From positions 1-64,000 of the forward strand of contig CAYTUK010000009.1 in assembly GCA_964441285.1 (NCBI GenBank): 64,000 nucleotides of DNA. Reading direction: 5' to 3'. Within the stretch, counting starts at the first letter, position 1; each line of letters begins with the position of its first letter. This stretch comes from S010-25 sp964441285 (lineage in GTDB: Bacteria > Pseudomonadota > Gammaproteobacteria > SZUA-229). Under the pieces are notes generated by a model. The model had not been told where the DNA came from, did not search any database, and worked only from the letters and a program-made list of their open reading frames with translations. The position numbers and the translations under genes were made by a program. Shown in pieces: positions 1-9,552 of this stretch.

Positions 1-45
1 TTTCTGGTTTGTGTGATTAAAGCAGTCCATTGCTTACACGTATAT

Positions 46-75
46 ATGATGCTATTGTACCATCATATTGATGAT
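46..75. promoter_or_regulatory. Candidate autoregulatory operator of the Xre/RES module
   Basis: Short inverted repeats cluster just upstream of the antitoxin: ATGATG at 46-51 faces CATCAT at 61-66, which in turn pairs with the overlapping TGATG at 69-73. Xre-type antitoxins commonly repress their own operon by binding such dyads. That these are the operators here is inference from position and symmetry. Confidence 0.35.
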
Positions 76-91
76 ATGTATTGAGGTTATA

Positions 92-517
92 ATGACAGAC
101 ACACAGAATGAGATTCTTGCATCACTCGGCCTAAATGTCGATAAATTAGCTAATCCAGGCAAGTATATTCGTACTATCAGGGAAGGCATTTCTGGCGATG
201 TTGTTAAACGCGCTGTAAAAATTTTTGATAATCGAGAGTTAATTGTTCGTATTCTTGGTACCACATCAAGTAATCTCAGTCGTTATTATCGTGTAAAGAA
301 AATGAACCGGGGAGACAGTGAAGAAATACTCGACACTATCCGATTCTATAATCAGGCAATGAATGTTTTTGGTAACCTGGAAAAAACCAGAACCTGGATT
401 AAAACGTCCACACCCGCGTTGGCTGGAGAGAAACCAGAGGCATTACTGGATACCTTTGAAGGCCGTAAGTGGGTTTCACAGGTATTGCGTAAAATAGAAT
501 ATGGTGAATTCGTGTAA
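92..517 (+). CDS. Xre/MbcA/ParS-type antitoxin of a RES toxin-antitoxin pair
   Basis: About 141 residues. The N-terminal two thirds is a helical DNA-binding-type region (HTH-like around TSSNLSRYYRVKKM). The last 50 residues fit the MbcA/ParS toxin-binding domain (LLDTFEGRKWVSQVLRKIEY). The start is taken at ATG 92 because a GAGG Shine-Dalgarno lies 4-7 bases upstream; an in-frame ATG at 71 is less well placed. The stop overlaps the start of the RES gene (TAATG), so the two are translationally coupled. In this family the antitoxin binds and blocks the RES enzyme and represses the operon. Assignment rests on sequence pattern and the partner gene. Confidence 0.85.
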   Translation: MTDTQNEILASLGLNVDKLANPGKYIRTIREGISGDVVKRAVKIFDNRELIVRILGTTSSNLSRYYRVKKMNRGDSEEILDTIRFYNQAMNVFGNLEKTRTWIKTSTPALAGEKPEALLDTFEGRKWVSQVLRKIEYGEFV

Positions 518-993
518 TGCGACTTTATCGTATCTCACCCATGCCATATTTAGAAAATTATCAGGGTCGAGGGGCAGCTTACCAGGATGGTGCTCGCTGG
601 AACAGAGCGGGTCAGCCTGTTCTGTATTTTGCTCTGTCTTCAGCAACCGCGCTGTTAGAGATGGCTAACTACCTGCCTTCGCCTCAACTGATACCGGATA
701 ATTATCGTTTGGGTATCTATGAAGCTCCTGATACCGCACCATTTTATACACTGCCTGATAAAGAACTACCCGGTGACTGGGCATTATTCCCCTACCCTTT
801 ATCAACACGAACTATTGGTGGTAACTGGCTTGATACAGGCAATGAACTGGGCTTACTGGTTCCCAGCTCTGCGGTTCCCGAAGGCCTGGAGAAAATTGCT
901 GTCATCAACCCTCTGCATCCACTATGCACTGAAATCCGGTTAATCAGATCAACCCCGGATTTATTCAATAAGCGAACTTTTTCGGGCCTGTAG
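517..993 (+). CDS. RES-domain toxin (probable NAD+-degrading)
   Basis: 158 residues, the usual size of a free-standing RES toxin. The family signature is visible: an N-terminal LYRI, then DGARWNRAG-PVLYF, and the ATALLEM segment carrying the conserved Glu. RES toxins deplete cellular NAD+ until neutralised by their Xre/MbcA partner, which here overlaps directly upstream. The pair stands immediately downstream of tyrA in convergent orientation, where many gammaproteobacteria have aroA-cmk-rpsA, so it probably marks an insertion or rearrangement point. Confidence 0.88.
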   Translation: MRLYRISPMPYLENYQGRGAAYQDGARWNRAGQPVLYFALSSATALLEMANYLPSPQLIPDNYRLGIYEAPDTAPFYTLPDKELPGDWALFPYPLSTRTIGGNWLDTGNELGLLVPSSAVPEGLEKIAVINPLHPLCTEIRLIRSTPDLFNKRTFSGL

Positions 994-1084
994 TCAGGAT
1001 TTGTCGCCAACATAAGGGTTAGCGAAGTTAAGAAAAATACCAGGGCATTAAAGCAAGATAGAAAATTTAAACCGCGAAAAACAC

Positions 1085-1112
1085 AAAAAAATAAGTTTAA
1101 GTTTATTTTTTA
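1085..1112. terminator. AT-rich hairpin between convergent RES and tyrA genes
   Basis: An A6TAA run and a complementary TTATTTTTT run flank a short spacer between the ends of two convergent genes. It could act as a weak bidirectional terminator. The stem is only A:T pairs, so this is tentative. Confidence 0.3.
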
Positions 1113-1121
1113 TTGTCCGTA

Positions 1122-1994
1122 CTACACAAACTGATCACGCGATTTTTTTGCGCGTGCAAATAACGCCTGCAGAGACTCTCCATCTCTCGATTGCAGCGCA
1201 TTATATATTATATCCAGCTCTCCCCTGTATCGCGTTAACATTTCCAGAATCTGTTCGCGATTTTGCAAAAAAATATCTCGCCACATCACCGGATCACTGG
1301 AGGCAATGCGACTGATGTCGCGAAAACCACCGGCAGCAAAGCGAAATATTTCATCAATATCATCCATTGAGGCAAGGCAATCAACCAGGCCATAAGCAAT
1401 GGCATGCGGTAAATGGCTGGTTGCAGCCAGCACCTTATCGTGATGCAATGCGCTCATGGTTTCAACGTTTGCCCCCGTTGCCTGCCACATAGCTGTGACC
1501 TGTTCGATAGCCTGTTTCTGCGTGTCTGATGTAGGTGTCAATATCACCCGACGATCCTGATAAAGCTCAGCAAAGGCGGCACCTGGCCCACTGTTTTCTG
1601 TGCCAGCAATAGGATGGCCGGCAACGAAACGATTTGCCTGCGGCCCAAAAACAGTTTCAGCAATGGTTTGCACTTCCTGTTTAGCACCACCGGCATCAGT
1701 GACGATAGCCGAAGCTTTAAGTACCGGTTTGATTTGTTCAAACACCGTCTGCATCGCGCCCAATGGCACCGAAACAAAAACCATATCAGCATCAGCCACG
1801 GCAGCAGCAATATTTGTATAATAACGATCAATGATATTTAATTGCTGTGCCTGTTGCAGGGTCTGTTCACGTCGACCCGCACCAACAATGTGCGCGCAGT
1901 AATTTTTTTCTTTCAGCGCCAGGCAGAGCGAACCACCGATTAAGCCAGTACCGATAACACATAAGGTATTAATCGAAGGTCTTTTCACTGCCAT
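1122..1994 (-). CDS. tyrA: Prephenate dehydrogenase (TyrA, monofunctional)
   Basis: 290 residues; oxidative decarboxylation of prephenate to 4-hydroxyphenylpyruvate in tyrosine synthesis. The NAD(P) fold begins with GTGLIGGS (residues 15-22). The central AGHPIAGTE motif and the SHLPH segment are family-typical prephenate-binding elements. There is no fused chorismate mutase or ACT domain. The ATG shares its A with the hisC stop (TGATG), so it is translated by coupling as the last gene of the gyrA-serC-serA-pheA-hisC-tyrA run. aroA, frequently next in gammaproteobacteria, is absent. Confidence 0.95.
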   Translation of the reverse strand: MAVKRPSINTLCVIGTGLIGGSLCLALKEKNYCAHIVGAGRREQTLQQAQQLNIIDRYYTNIAAAVADADMVFVSVPLGAMQTVFEQIKPVLKASAIVTDAGGAKQEVQTIAETVFGPQANRFVAGHPIAGTENSGPGAAFAELYQDRRVILTPTSDTQKQAIEQVTAMWQATGANVETMSALHHDKVLAATSHLPHAIAYGLVDCLASMDDIDEIFRFAAGGFRDISRIASSDPVMWRDIFLQNREQILEMLTRYRGELDIIYNALQSRDGESLQALFARAKKSRDQFV

Positions 1995-3115
1995 CAGCCC
2001 AACTCCTCCGACAGCGCCTTTAACAGACGCTGATTCTGCGCTTGCGTACCAATCGTAATACGCAAAAATTCTGGCATCTGATAGCTGGCAACTGGGCGCA
2101 GAATAATGCCACGCTTTAACAGGCGCGCATATAAGTCGAGACCGTTCTGTTTCACATTCACCGATATAAAATTACCCATTGTTGGCAGATAAGATAATTG
2201 CATCGCATCAAATGCGGATTCAAGCATCGTTTTACCGGCTGTATTCATGGCGATACTTTTTTGTAAATGGTCGGTATCCTCTAACGAAGCCAGCGCAGCT
2301 GTTTGGGCCAGTGAGTTGGTATTAAATGGCTGGCGCACACGGTTTAGTATATCGGCAATATCAGGATGCGTCAGTGAATAACCAATCCGCAGACCTGCCA
2401 GCGCATAAACTTTGGAAAAGGTTCGCGTTATCACCAGATTGGGAAATCGCTTTAACCAGGCGGCAATATCCGGCTGCAAAGCTTTATCCATATATTCCAT
2501 GTAAGCCAGGTCCAGCACAATAATAATGTCGTCAGCAATGCGTTCAAACAACGCCAGCAATTGTTCTGGCGACAACCAGGTTCCCGTTGGATTATTCGGG
2601 TTGGCAATAAAAATAATGCGTGTTTTTTCATCAATACTATTGATAATGGCATCCGGGTCATGACCTAACGGCATAAGCTCATGCGATTCAGGATAGGCAC
2701 TGGCCACATTGGCCTGCGCCCCAACCGCCTGTACCACGATCGGATACACCGCAAAAGAGTATGCAGAAAAAACGGCAGAGTCTGCCGAAGTTAAATAGGC
2801 ACGGGTAACGAGTTCTAAAATATCATTGGAACCATTCCCCAGCGTTACATTAGAAATAGCCACATTGTTGGCTTCGGCAATACGCTGGCTTAACACGAAA
2901 CCACCACCATCAGGGTAATAATTAACCCGTGCAAGCTGTTTTTGCAGCGCCTGTAAAGCCAGCGGACTCGGACCCAGCGGGTTTTCATTTGAGGCCAGTT
3001 TAATTGCATCATGAATGCCCAGTTCACGTTCAAGCTCCTCAACGGGTTTCCCCGGAAGATAGGGCATCAACTGCTGCACTGCGGGTGTCGCCAGTGAAAT
3101 AAAACGCTTGTTCAT
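1994..3115 (-). CDS. hisC: Histidinol-phosphate aminotransferase
   Basis: 373 residues, fold-type I PLP aminotransferase. Visible features are the ASNENPLGPSP motif near residues 41-51, NPNNPTGT at 172-179, and the PLP-binding lysine K235 in TFSKVYALAG. The usual DEAY is DLAY here. Lying between pheA and tyrA, it probably serves aromatic amino acid transamination as well as, or instead of, histidine synthesis, as known for this operon's HisC copies (inference for this protein). Overlaps tyrA. Confidence 0.93.
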   Translation of the reverse strand: MNKRFISLATPAVQQLMPYLPGKPVEELERELGIHDAIKLASNENPLGPSPLALQALQKQLARVNYYPDGGGFVLSQRIAEANNVAISNVTLGNGSNDILELVTRAYLTSADSAVFSAYSFAVYPIVVQAVGAQANVASAYPESHELMPLGHDPDAIINSIDEKTRIIFIANPNNPTGTWLSPEQLLALFERIADDIIIVLDLAYMEYMDKALQPDIAAWLKRFPNLVITRTFSKVYALAGLRIGYSLTHPDIADILNRVRQPFNTNSLAQTAALASLEDTDHLQKSIAMNTAGKTMLESAFDAMQLSYLPTMGNFISVNVKQNGLDLYARLLKRGIILRPVASYQMPEFLRITIGTQAQNQRLLKALSEELG

Positions 3116-3195
3116 AAAGGATAAGCCATAGTTCAGAATGGATGGTTCATAATTTAATAATTCACAATGGGCGCTGGCTAAAGCTCAATAGAAAA

Positions 3196-4287
3196 TTAAA
3201 GTACAGCTTTAGGGTAAGAACCCAGCACTTTTACCATCGCCGATGATTTTTCTATTTCTATTATTGCCTCACGTAAAATCGCATCGTCGTGATGGCCATT
3301 AACATCAATAAAAAAAACATATTCCCAGACACCGCGACGTGATGGACGCGACTCAATGTTACTCATACTGATCTCACGCCTGGCCAACGGTTTTAGTATC
3401 TCATATAAAGAGCCAGGACGATTATGTGCAAACACTAACAGGCTGGTTCGGTCATAACCACTGGCCGGCGCCTGATATTTCCCGATGACAACAAAACGCG
3501 TGGTATTGTTGGGCTCATCTTCTATGTCGGCTTTTAAAACAGGTAATTCATACAACTCGGCAGCAAGTACTCCAGCAATGGCCGCAACATGTTTATGCTC
3601 AGTTGCCCGCAGAGCGGCTTCTGCGTTACTGTTGACAGCAATGCGCTCAGCATTGGGTAAATTTTTATCCAGCCAGAGGCGGCATTGTGCCAGTGACTGC
3701 TGGTGCGAATAAACACGGCTTACCGTTGCCAGTGACGTTTCCTTACTTAACAGATTGTGACGAATGCGTAAGGCAACTTCACCACTCACTGACAGTGATG
3801 AATCCATCAATAAATCAAGCGTATAATTAATCACGCCTTCGGTAGAATTTTCTACCGGCACGACACCAAAGTTTGCCGCTCCCGCCGCCACCAGACGGAA
3901 CACTTCTTCAATGCTGTTAGCTGGCTGCGGCTGAATTAAATTACCAAAATGTTTATTTGCCGCAGCGTGGGAATATGTCCCTTCCGGACCAAGGAATGCG
4001 ACTTGCAGCGGTTTTTCCAGTGCCAGACAGGCAGCCATGATTTCACGAAAAATACTCGCAATGACTTCATTTGACAAGGGCCCATTATTGCGTTCCATCA
4101 CTGCGCGCAAGACCTGTGACTCACGTTCAGGGCGATAGAAATGCCCGACTTCTCCCTGTTGCAGTTTTACCTGCGCCACTTTTGCTGCACAGCCAGCACG
4201 CTCGGAAATTAGCGATTGAAGTGCCTTATCTATTTCATCAATACGTTGCCGTATTTCAACAAGTGGGTTTTGCAATGCATTCCTCAT
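3196..4287 (-). CDS. pheA: Bifunctional chorismate mutase / prephenate dehydratase (P-protein)
   Basis: 363 residues with three domains in order: AroQ chorismate mutase (about 1-90, starting VEIRQRIDEIDKAL), prephenate dehydratase (about 94-270, AFLGPEGTYSH and the catalytic TTRF at 262-265) and a C-terminal ACT regulatory domain (about 280-360, with GSLYEIL and ESRPSR, the phenylalanine-binding GALV/ESRP equivalents). Feeds phenylpyruvate to the neighbouring aminotransferase. An 81-base gap separates it from hisC. Upstream, a repeat element interrupts the run between it and serA, so pheA may depend on read-through or its own promoter. Confidence 0.96.
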   Translation of the reverse strand: MRNALQNPLVEIRQRIDEIDKALQSLISERAGCAAKVAQVKLQQGEVGHFYRPERESQVLRAVMERNNGPLSNEVIASIFREIMAACLALEKPLQVAFLGPEGTYSHAAANKHFGNLIQPQPANSIEEVFRLVAAGAANFGVVPVENSTEGVINYTLDLLMDSSLSVSGEVALRIRHNLLSKETSLATVSRVYSHQQSLAQCRLWLDKNLPNAERIAVNSNAEAALRATEHKHVAAIAGVLAAELYELPVLKADIEDEPNNTTRFVVIGKYQAPASGYDRTSLLVFAHNRPGSLYEILKPLARREISMSNIESRPSRRGVWEYVFFIDVNGHHDDAILREAIIEIEKSSAMVKVLGSYPKAVL

Positions 4288-4309
4288 GGGCCATTCATTT
4301 TTCGTTTTA

Positions 4310-4442
4310 TTACTGAAACAGATAAAAAGGATACTTATTGTTCAAGACACACTGTAAATACCTCCATGTAACCTCGACACCCACATCCCTGCGGCTGACG
4401 GTCTTGAACAATAAGTATCCTTTTTATCTATCCTGTTAGCAA
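4310..4442 (+). mobile_element. MITE-like inverted-repeat element, copy 1 (complete)
   Basis: Non-coding element of about 133 bp. The 28-bp arms at 4321-4348 and 4401-4428 are perfect reverse complements. They enclose a 52-bp core with an inner hairpin (CCCGCA/TGCGG type). Outer ends are TTACTGAAAC on the left and CTGTTAGCAA on the right, so the two ends can be told apart; plus is defined here as TTACTGAAAC-to-CTGTTAG. Lies between serA and pheA inside the amino-acid operon. Transposition by a transposase acting in trans is inference. Confidence 0.85.
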
Positions 4443-4459
4443 ATACACCTAAAAGGGTG

Positions 4460-5623
4460 TTAAACCAGTCGTGCTTTTAATACACCATCAATCTCGATAA
4501 TTTTTTCGATCACCTCATGACCGGCTTCACATTCTATATCCATTAATGTATAGGCAACATCGTTTCTTGAGTTATTACGCAGGTGGTGAATATTAAAACC
4601 CGCTTCACCTACAGCACTGGATACTTTCGCAATCATATCCGGTAAATTTTTATGACTAATCGCAATACGCGATTTACCACCACGGGGTAATTTTACTGAG
4701 GGAAAATTAACTGAATTGCGTATATTGCCATTTTCCAGAAAATCTTTTAGCTGGTCAGCAACCATCATCGCGCAATTTTCTTCTGCTTCAACGGTGGACG
4801 CACCCAGATGTGGCAAGGTTATAACGTGCGGATTATTCTTAAGTTTTTCTGCTGGAAAATCACAGACATAAGCGCCAATTTTTCCACTTTTAATGGCGGC
4901 AAGTACATCATCATCATTCACAATACCATTACGTGCAAAATTAAGTACCACTGCGCCTGCTTTCATATTTGCCAGACGTTCAGCATTTAATAAATTTTTT
5001 GTTGCATCAATCAGTGGCACATGAAAAGTAATAAAATCGGCGGCTTTAATCAGCTCATCAACGCTACTCATTTCTTCAACAACGGAGGACAGTTTCCACG
5101 CACTTTTAACCGTAATCGTTGGATCAAAACCAATGACACGCATACCTAAATCTACCGCTACATTAGCAATTTTCACACCAATAGCGCCCAGTCCAACCAC
5201 GCCTAAAGTTCGCCCTGGTAATTCATAACCAACATACTGTTTTTTACCGGCCTCTACCGCTTTATTTTGCTCTTCATCACTGCCCTCAACATTGCCGGCA
5301 TATTGCCAGGCCTGACAGATATTGCGACAGGCCAGTAACATGCCGGCAATTACCAGTTCCTTGACCGCATTAGCATTGGCACCGGGGGCATTAAACACGA
5401 TCACACCTGCTTCACCAAGACGTTCAACCGGAACATTATTGGTACCCGCTCCTGCCCTGCCTACCGCGAGCAGATTTGTCGGAATTTCCATATCATGCAG
5501 TTTTTGTGAACGCAGAATAATCGCATCGGGGTTTTTTATATCCGGGTTAACTGTATAAGTGTCCGCTGGCAGGCGACACAACCCCTTTGCTGAAATGTTA
5601 TTGATGGTTTTAATATTAAACAT
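4460..5623 (-). CDS. serA: D-3-phosphoglycerate dehydrogenase
   Basis: 387 residues from ATG 5623; a TTG four codons upstream is an alternative start. First step of serine synthesis: oxidises 3-phosphoglycerate to 3-phosphohydroxypyruvate. The Rossmann motif VVGLGAIG lies near residues 142-149. Substrate and catalytic residues sit in the RAGAGTNN, NFARNGIV and LPHLGAS segments. A C-terminal ACT domain (from about 312) gives probable serine feedback control. Only one ACT domain follows the catalytic core. Precedes the aromatic genes and follows serC, so both serine enzymes are co-located. Confidence 0.95.
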   Translation of the reverse strand: MFNIKTINNISAKGLCRLPADTYTVNPDIKNPDAIILRSQKLHDMEIPTNLLAVGRAGAGTNNVPVERLGEAGVIVFNAPGANANAVKELVIAGMLLACRNICQAWQYAGNVEGSDEEQNKAVEAGKKQYVGYELPGRTLGVVGLGAIGVKIANVAVDLGMRVIGFDPTITVKSAWKLSSVVEEMSSVDELIKAADFITFHVPLIDATKNLLNAERLANMKAGAVVLNFARNGIVNDDDVLAAIKSGKIGAYVCDFPAEKLKNNPHVITLPHLGASTVEAEENCAMMVADQLKDFLENGNIRNSVNFPSVKLPRGGKSRIAISHKNLPDMIAKVSSAVGEAGFNIHHLRNNSRNDVAYTLMDIECEAGHEVIEKIIEIDGVLKARLV

Positions 5624-5663
5624 GAAGCTATCCAAAGTTTAGTAACACTATAATCGTGTGCTG

Positions 5664-6746
5664 TTATGCCTGTGACCGCTCGAATTCTCTCATAAATTCA
5701 ATCAGCACATCGACACCGGCTTCTGGCATGGCATTATAAATACTGGCACGCATACCGCCAACAGAACGATGTCCTTTTAAGGTGTGAAGACCGTTGGCTG
5801 CTGCCTGTTCGATGAAGGCTGCATCCAGCTCCGCATTTGCCAGAATAAAAGGCACATTCATCCACGAACGGCAACTCACATCCACCGGGTTGCGGTAAAA
5901 ATCAGAAGCATCAATCATCTTATAAAGCTTGTCTTTTTTACGCTGATTAATCACTTCTATCGCTGCCAGACCACCCTGTTCCAATGCCCGCTCAAACACC
6001 AGTCCCGCCAAATACCAGCTATAGGTTGGTGGTGTATTATACATTGAGCCATTATCGGCATGGGTTTTATAATCCATCATCACCGGCATGGCAGGATTTG
6101 CCTTGCCAATTAAATCCTCACGAACGATCACTATAGTTAAACCCGCCGGGCCGATATTTTTCTGCGCACCCGCATAGATCACACCAAATTTACTGACATC
6201 AATCTGACGCGAAAGAATGCTAGACGACATGTCTGCCACCAGTGGTACGTCACCCGTTTCAGGAATATACGGAAATTCAACGCCAACAATGGTTTCATTT
6301 GGCGTGTAATGCACATAAGCCGCAGCAGCATTAAATTTAAGGCTGCTCGCATCCGGCGCGGTGGTAAAGTTACTGCCACTGGTATCTGCAATCAGGTTTA
6401 CATCCATATAGCGTTTTGCTTCGACAACCGCCTTTTTTGACCACTGACCAGTAAGCAGATAATCTGCGCTGGTTTTATCCGTCAGCAGGTTAATTGGCAC
6501 CATCGCAAACTGGCTGCTGGCACCGCCCTGTAGAAACAGGACTTTATAATTATCCGGAATTGACATCAGTGTACGTAGATCTGCTTCAGCTTTTGCCGCT
6601 ATCGACATAAAGGCTTTGCCACGATGGCTCATTTCCATCACTGACACGCCCGAACTATGCCAGTCCAGCATTTCATCACTGGCCTGTTGTAATACGTCTG
6701 CAGGTAATACTGCCGGACCGGCACTGAAATTAAATACTCTACTCAT
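5664..6746 (-). CDS. serC: Phosphoserine aminotransferase
   Basis: 360 residues, the family's usual length. Converts 3-phosphohydroxypyruvate to phosphoserine with PLP. The N-terminus FNFSAGPAVLP, the central GGASSQFAMVP and the PLP-lysine segment YAGAQKNIGPAG are diagnostic; KGHRSVGGMRASIYNAMP is near the C-terminus. Forty bases separate it from serA, so the two are probably co-transcribed. Confidence 0.96.
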   Translation of the reverse strand: MSRVFNFSAGPAVLPADVLQQASDEMLDWHSSGVSVMEMSHRGKAFMSIAAKAEADLRTLMSIPDNYKVLFLQGGASSQFAMVPINLLTDKTSADYLLTGQWSKKAVVEAKRYMDVNLIADTSGSNFTTAPDASSLKFNAAAAYVHYTPNETIVGVEFPYIPETGDVPLVADMSSSILSRQIDVSKFGVIYAGAQKNIGPAGLTIVIVREDLIGKANPAMPVMMDYKTHADNGSMYNTPPTYSWYLAGLVFERALEQGGLAAIEVINQRKKDKLYKMIDASDFYRNPVDVSCRSWMNVPFILANAELDAAFIEQAAANGLHTLKGHRSVGGMRASIYNAMPEAGVDVLIEFMREFERSQA

Positions 6747-6819
6747 AGGATTCTCACAGGAAAATATATAACAATTAATTTAAAATGATACATATAAAAA
6801 AATATCATTTTATTTCTCT

Positions 6820-6958
6820 GGTTCCCATGCTCTGCGTGGGAACCCATACCTTGCTTGCCTTATACCACACAGCCAGAATCTGGGTATTTACTAAAAATGA
6901 TGGGATGCCATGTATGACTCCGGCTTGTATATGCATTCCTACGCAGCGCATAGGAATG
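6820..6958. repeat. Pair of palindromic repeats (GTTCCCATGCTCTGCGTGGGAAC type)
   Basis: Two hairpins sit in the gyrA-serC gap. At 6820-6844 GGTTCCCA and TGGGAACC flank a CTCTG loop. At 6934-6958 CATTCCTA and TAGGAATG flank a CGCAGCG-like loop. The second is a diverged, opposite-facing version of the first, giving a palindrome pair about 90 bp apart. Similar TTCCCA-GCTCTGCGTGGGAA repeats are, from memory, widespread in gammaproteobacterial genomes. They differ from the larger inverted-arm element elsewhere in this window. Confidence 0.65.
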
Positions 6959-6990
6959 AAAAACTCTATGTATTATCCGTTAGTCTGCTT

Positions 6991-9552
6991 TCACGTTGCC
7001 GATGATTCTTCATCAAGCGCTTCAACTTTTGCAACTTCAACCAGCTTTTCATTATTGGTTAAACGAATTAAACGCACGCCTTGCGTATTACGCCCCATCT
7101 CACTAACATCTGCAACAGCAATGCGCACCAGGGTACCATTATTGGTAATCATCATAATTTCATCTTCAGCCTGCACCTGTACTGCGCCAACGACTTTGCC
7201 ATTGCGTTCATTGGTCTGAATAGAAATCACACCCTGCCCACCACGCCCCTTCAACGGGTAATCATTAATATTACTGCATTTACCAAAACCATTTTCTGTG
7301 GCGGTTAAAATTGAGCCTTCATTTTCCACCAGAATCATACTGATAACCTGCTGCTGCTCGGTAATTCGCATACCGCGTACACCACCCGCTGTACGCCCCA
7401 TAGTACGCACATCGGTCTCAGAGAATCGAACTGATTTACCCGTATCAGCCAGTAACATAATATGACGCGAGCCATCAGTGATAACTACATCCACCAGTTT
7501 ATCGTCACCGCGTAAATCAATCGCAATAATGCCAGAAGCACGTTGTCTTGAAAAATTGGATAGTGCCGTTTTCTTCACTGTACCAGAGCTAGTCGCCATA
7601 AATACAAACAGGTTTTCATCGTATTTGCGTACGGGCAAAACCGCATTAATTCGCTCACCTGCTTCCAGTGGTAATAAATTAATAATCGGTTTACCGCGCG
7701 ACCCACGTCCTGCCATTGGCATCTGATAAACTTTCAACCAGTACACTTTGCCACGACTAGAGAAACATAAAAGCGTGTCGTGCGTATTGGCAATAAACAG
7801 TTTTTCAATAAAATCTTCTGTTTTCACTGCGGCCGCTGATTTTCCGCGGCCACCACGGCGCTGGGTGTTATACACATCCAGTGCCTGCGACTTGGCATAA
7901 CCTTCATGTGAGAAAGTTACCACCACATCTTCTTCGGTAATCAGATCTTCCATGGTGAGATCCAGTTGATCTGCCAGAATTTCACTACGGCGCTCATCAC
8001 TGAATTTTTCATCTATTTCAATCAGCTCATCACGAATCACTTGCATCAATCTTTCTGGATTTGAAAGTATTTTGATTAGCGCTTTAATGGCATCAAGTAT
8101 ATCCTTGAATTCACTAACGATTTTCTCCTGCTCAAGGCCGGTTAATCGATGCAGCCTTAATTCCAAAATGGCCTGCGCCTGGGCTTCAGAAAGGTGATAA
8201 CCATCGTCTTTTAAACCATAACGCGGATCGAGATTGTCTGGGCGTGAGGCCGATATATCTGCATCTTCTGTCGCCCGTCTCACCATATCTATCACCATAC
8301 CTGGTGCCCACACAGTACGGATTAATCCAACTTTAGCTTCGGCGGGACTCGATGATTTTTTAATCAGTTCGATAACGGCATCAATATTTGCCAGCGCGAC
8401 TGCAAGACCCTCCAACAGGTGCGCCCGGGTTTTGGCCTTATGTAATTCGAAAATGGTACGGCGTGTCACCACCTCACGACGGTGGCGAAGAAACGCATCG
8501 AGGATTTCTTTCAGGTTAAGCAGCTGCGGTTGACCATCAACCAGAGCCACCATGTTGATGCCAAAAGCGCACTGCATGGAGGTGAGCGAAAATAGATTAT
8601 TCAGCACCACTTCACCCACTTCACCGCGGCGTAGTTCAATCACGATGCGCATACCGTCTTTATCCGACTCATCACGCAATGCGGTAATGCCCTCAATGCG
8701 CTTTTCCTTAATCAGTTCAGCAATGCGTTCAATCAGGCGCGCTTTATTAACCTGATAAGGCAGTTCGGAAACAATGATGGTCTGTTTACCTTTTTTCTCA
8801 TCCGTTATAATCTTTGCACGCGAGCGCATCATCATCCGGCCACGCCCAGTTTTGTATGCCTGACGAATACCTTTGGTTCCATTAATCAGGGCAGCTGTTG
8901 GCAAATCGGGGGCTGGAATATGCTCCATCAGGGCATCGATTGTCATATCCGGTGTGTCAATTAATGCCAGACAGGCACTGATAACTTCACCCAGATTATG
9001 CGGCGGCATATTGGTCGCCATTCCCACAGCAATACCGGAGGAACCATTAATCAGCATGTTTGGCACCCGCGTTGGCATCACTACAGGTTCAGATTCAGAA
9101 CCATCGTAGTTTTCTACAAAATCGACTGTTTCCTTGTCCAGATCAGCCAGTAACTGATGGGCAATTTTTGACATACGCACTTCGGTATAACGCATGGCTG
9201 CCGGGGCATCCCCATCAACCGAGCCAAAATTACCCTGACCGTCAACCAGCATGTAACGCAAGGAAAATGGCTGTGCCATACGAACAATGGTGTCATACAC
9301 GGCGGTATCACCATGTGGGTGATATTTACCAATCACATCACCCACCACACGGGCTGATTTCTTGTAAGGCTTATTCCAGTCATTGCCCAGCACGTTCATC
9401 GCGTAAAGGACGCGACGATGTACAGGTTTGAGACCATCTCGAACGTCAGGCAGAGCGCGACCAACAATCACACTCATGGCATAGTCCAGATAGGACTGCC
9501 GCATTTCGTCTTCGAGATTTACCGAGGATACTTCTTTTGCAAATTCTGCCAT
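6991..9552 (-). CDS. gyrA: DNA gyrase subunit A
   Basis: 853 residues. The breakage-reunion domain carries the catalytic tyrosine Y122 in AAMRYTEVRM. The quinolone-resistance region reads GDTAVYD with T83 and D87, a wild-type-like arrangement in several gammaproteobacteria. The GyrA box appears as QRRGGRG ahead of the six-bladed C-terminal DNA-wrapping beta-pinwheel. Forms A2B2 with GyrB to introduce negative supercoils. First gene of the gyrA-serC-serA-pheA-hisC-tyrA run, with a 244-base gap holding palindromic repeats before serC. Confidence 0.98.
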   Translation of the reverse strand: MAEFAKEVSSVNLEDEMRQSYLDYAMSVIVGRALPDVRDGLKPVHRRVLYAMNVLGNDWNKPYKKSARVVGDVIGKYHPHGDTAVYDTIVRMAQPFSLRYMLVDGQGNFGSVDGDAPAAMRYTEVRMSKIAHQLLADLDKETVDFVENYDGSESEPVVMPTRVPNMLINGSSGIAVGMATNMPPHNLGEVISACLALIDTPDMTIDALMEHIPAPDLPTAALINGTKGIRQAYKTGRGRMMMRSRAKIITDEKKGKQTIIVSELPYQVNKARLIERIAELIKEKRIEGITALRDESDKDGMRIVIELRRGEVGEVVLNNLFSLTSMQCAFGINMVALVDGQPQLLNLKEILDAFLRHRREVVTRRTIFELHKAKTRAHLLEGLAVALANIDAVIELIKKSSSPAEAKVGLIRTVWAPGMVIDMVRRATEDADISASRPDNLDPRYGLKDDGYHLSEAQAQAILELRLHRLTGLEQEKIVSEFKDILDAIKALIKILSNPERLMQVIRDELIEIDEKFSDERRSEILADQLDLTMEDLITEEDVVVTFSHEGYAKSQALDVYNTQRRGGRGKSAAAVKTEDFIEKLFIANTHDTLLCFSSRGKVYWLKVYQMPMAGRGSRGKPIINLLPLEAGERINAVLPVRKYDENLFVFMATSSGTVKKTALSNFSRQRASGIIAIDLRGDDKLVDVVITDGSRHIMLLADTGKSVRFSETDVRTMGRTAGGVRGMRITEQQQVISMILVENEGSILTATENGFGKCSNINDYPLKGRGGQGVISIQTNERNGKVVGAVQVQAEDEIMMITNNGTLVRIAVADVSEMGRNTQGVRLIRLTNNEKLVEVAKVEALDEESSAT

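Noticed and set aside
4310..4442. Simple transcription terminators as explanation of the long inverted arms
   Set aside because: Copies share defined outer ends and a conserved core, occur in both orientations and in leaders, and some have mismatched arms, which fits a repeat element family better.
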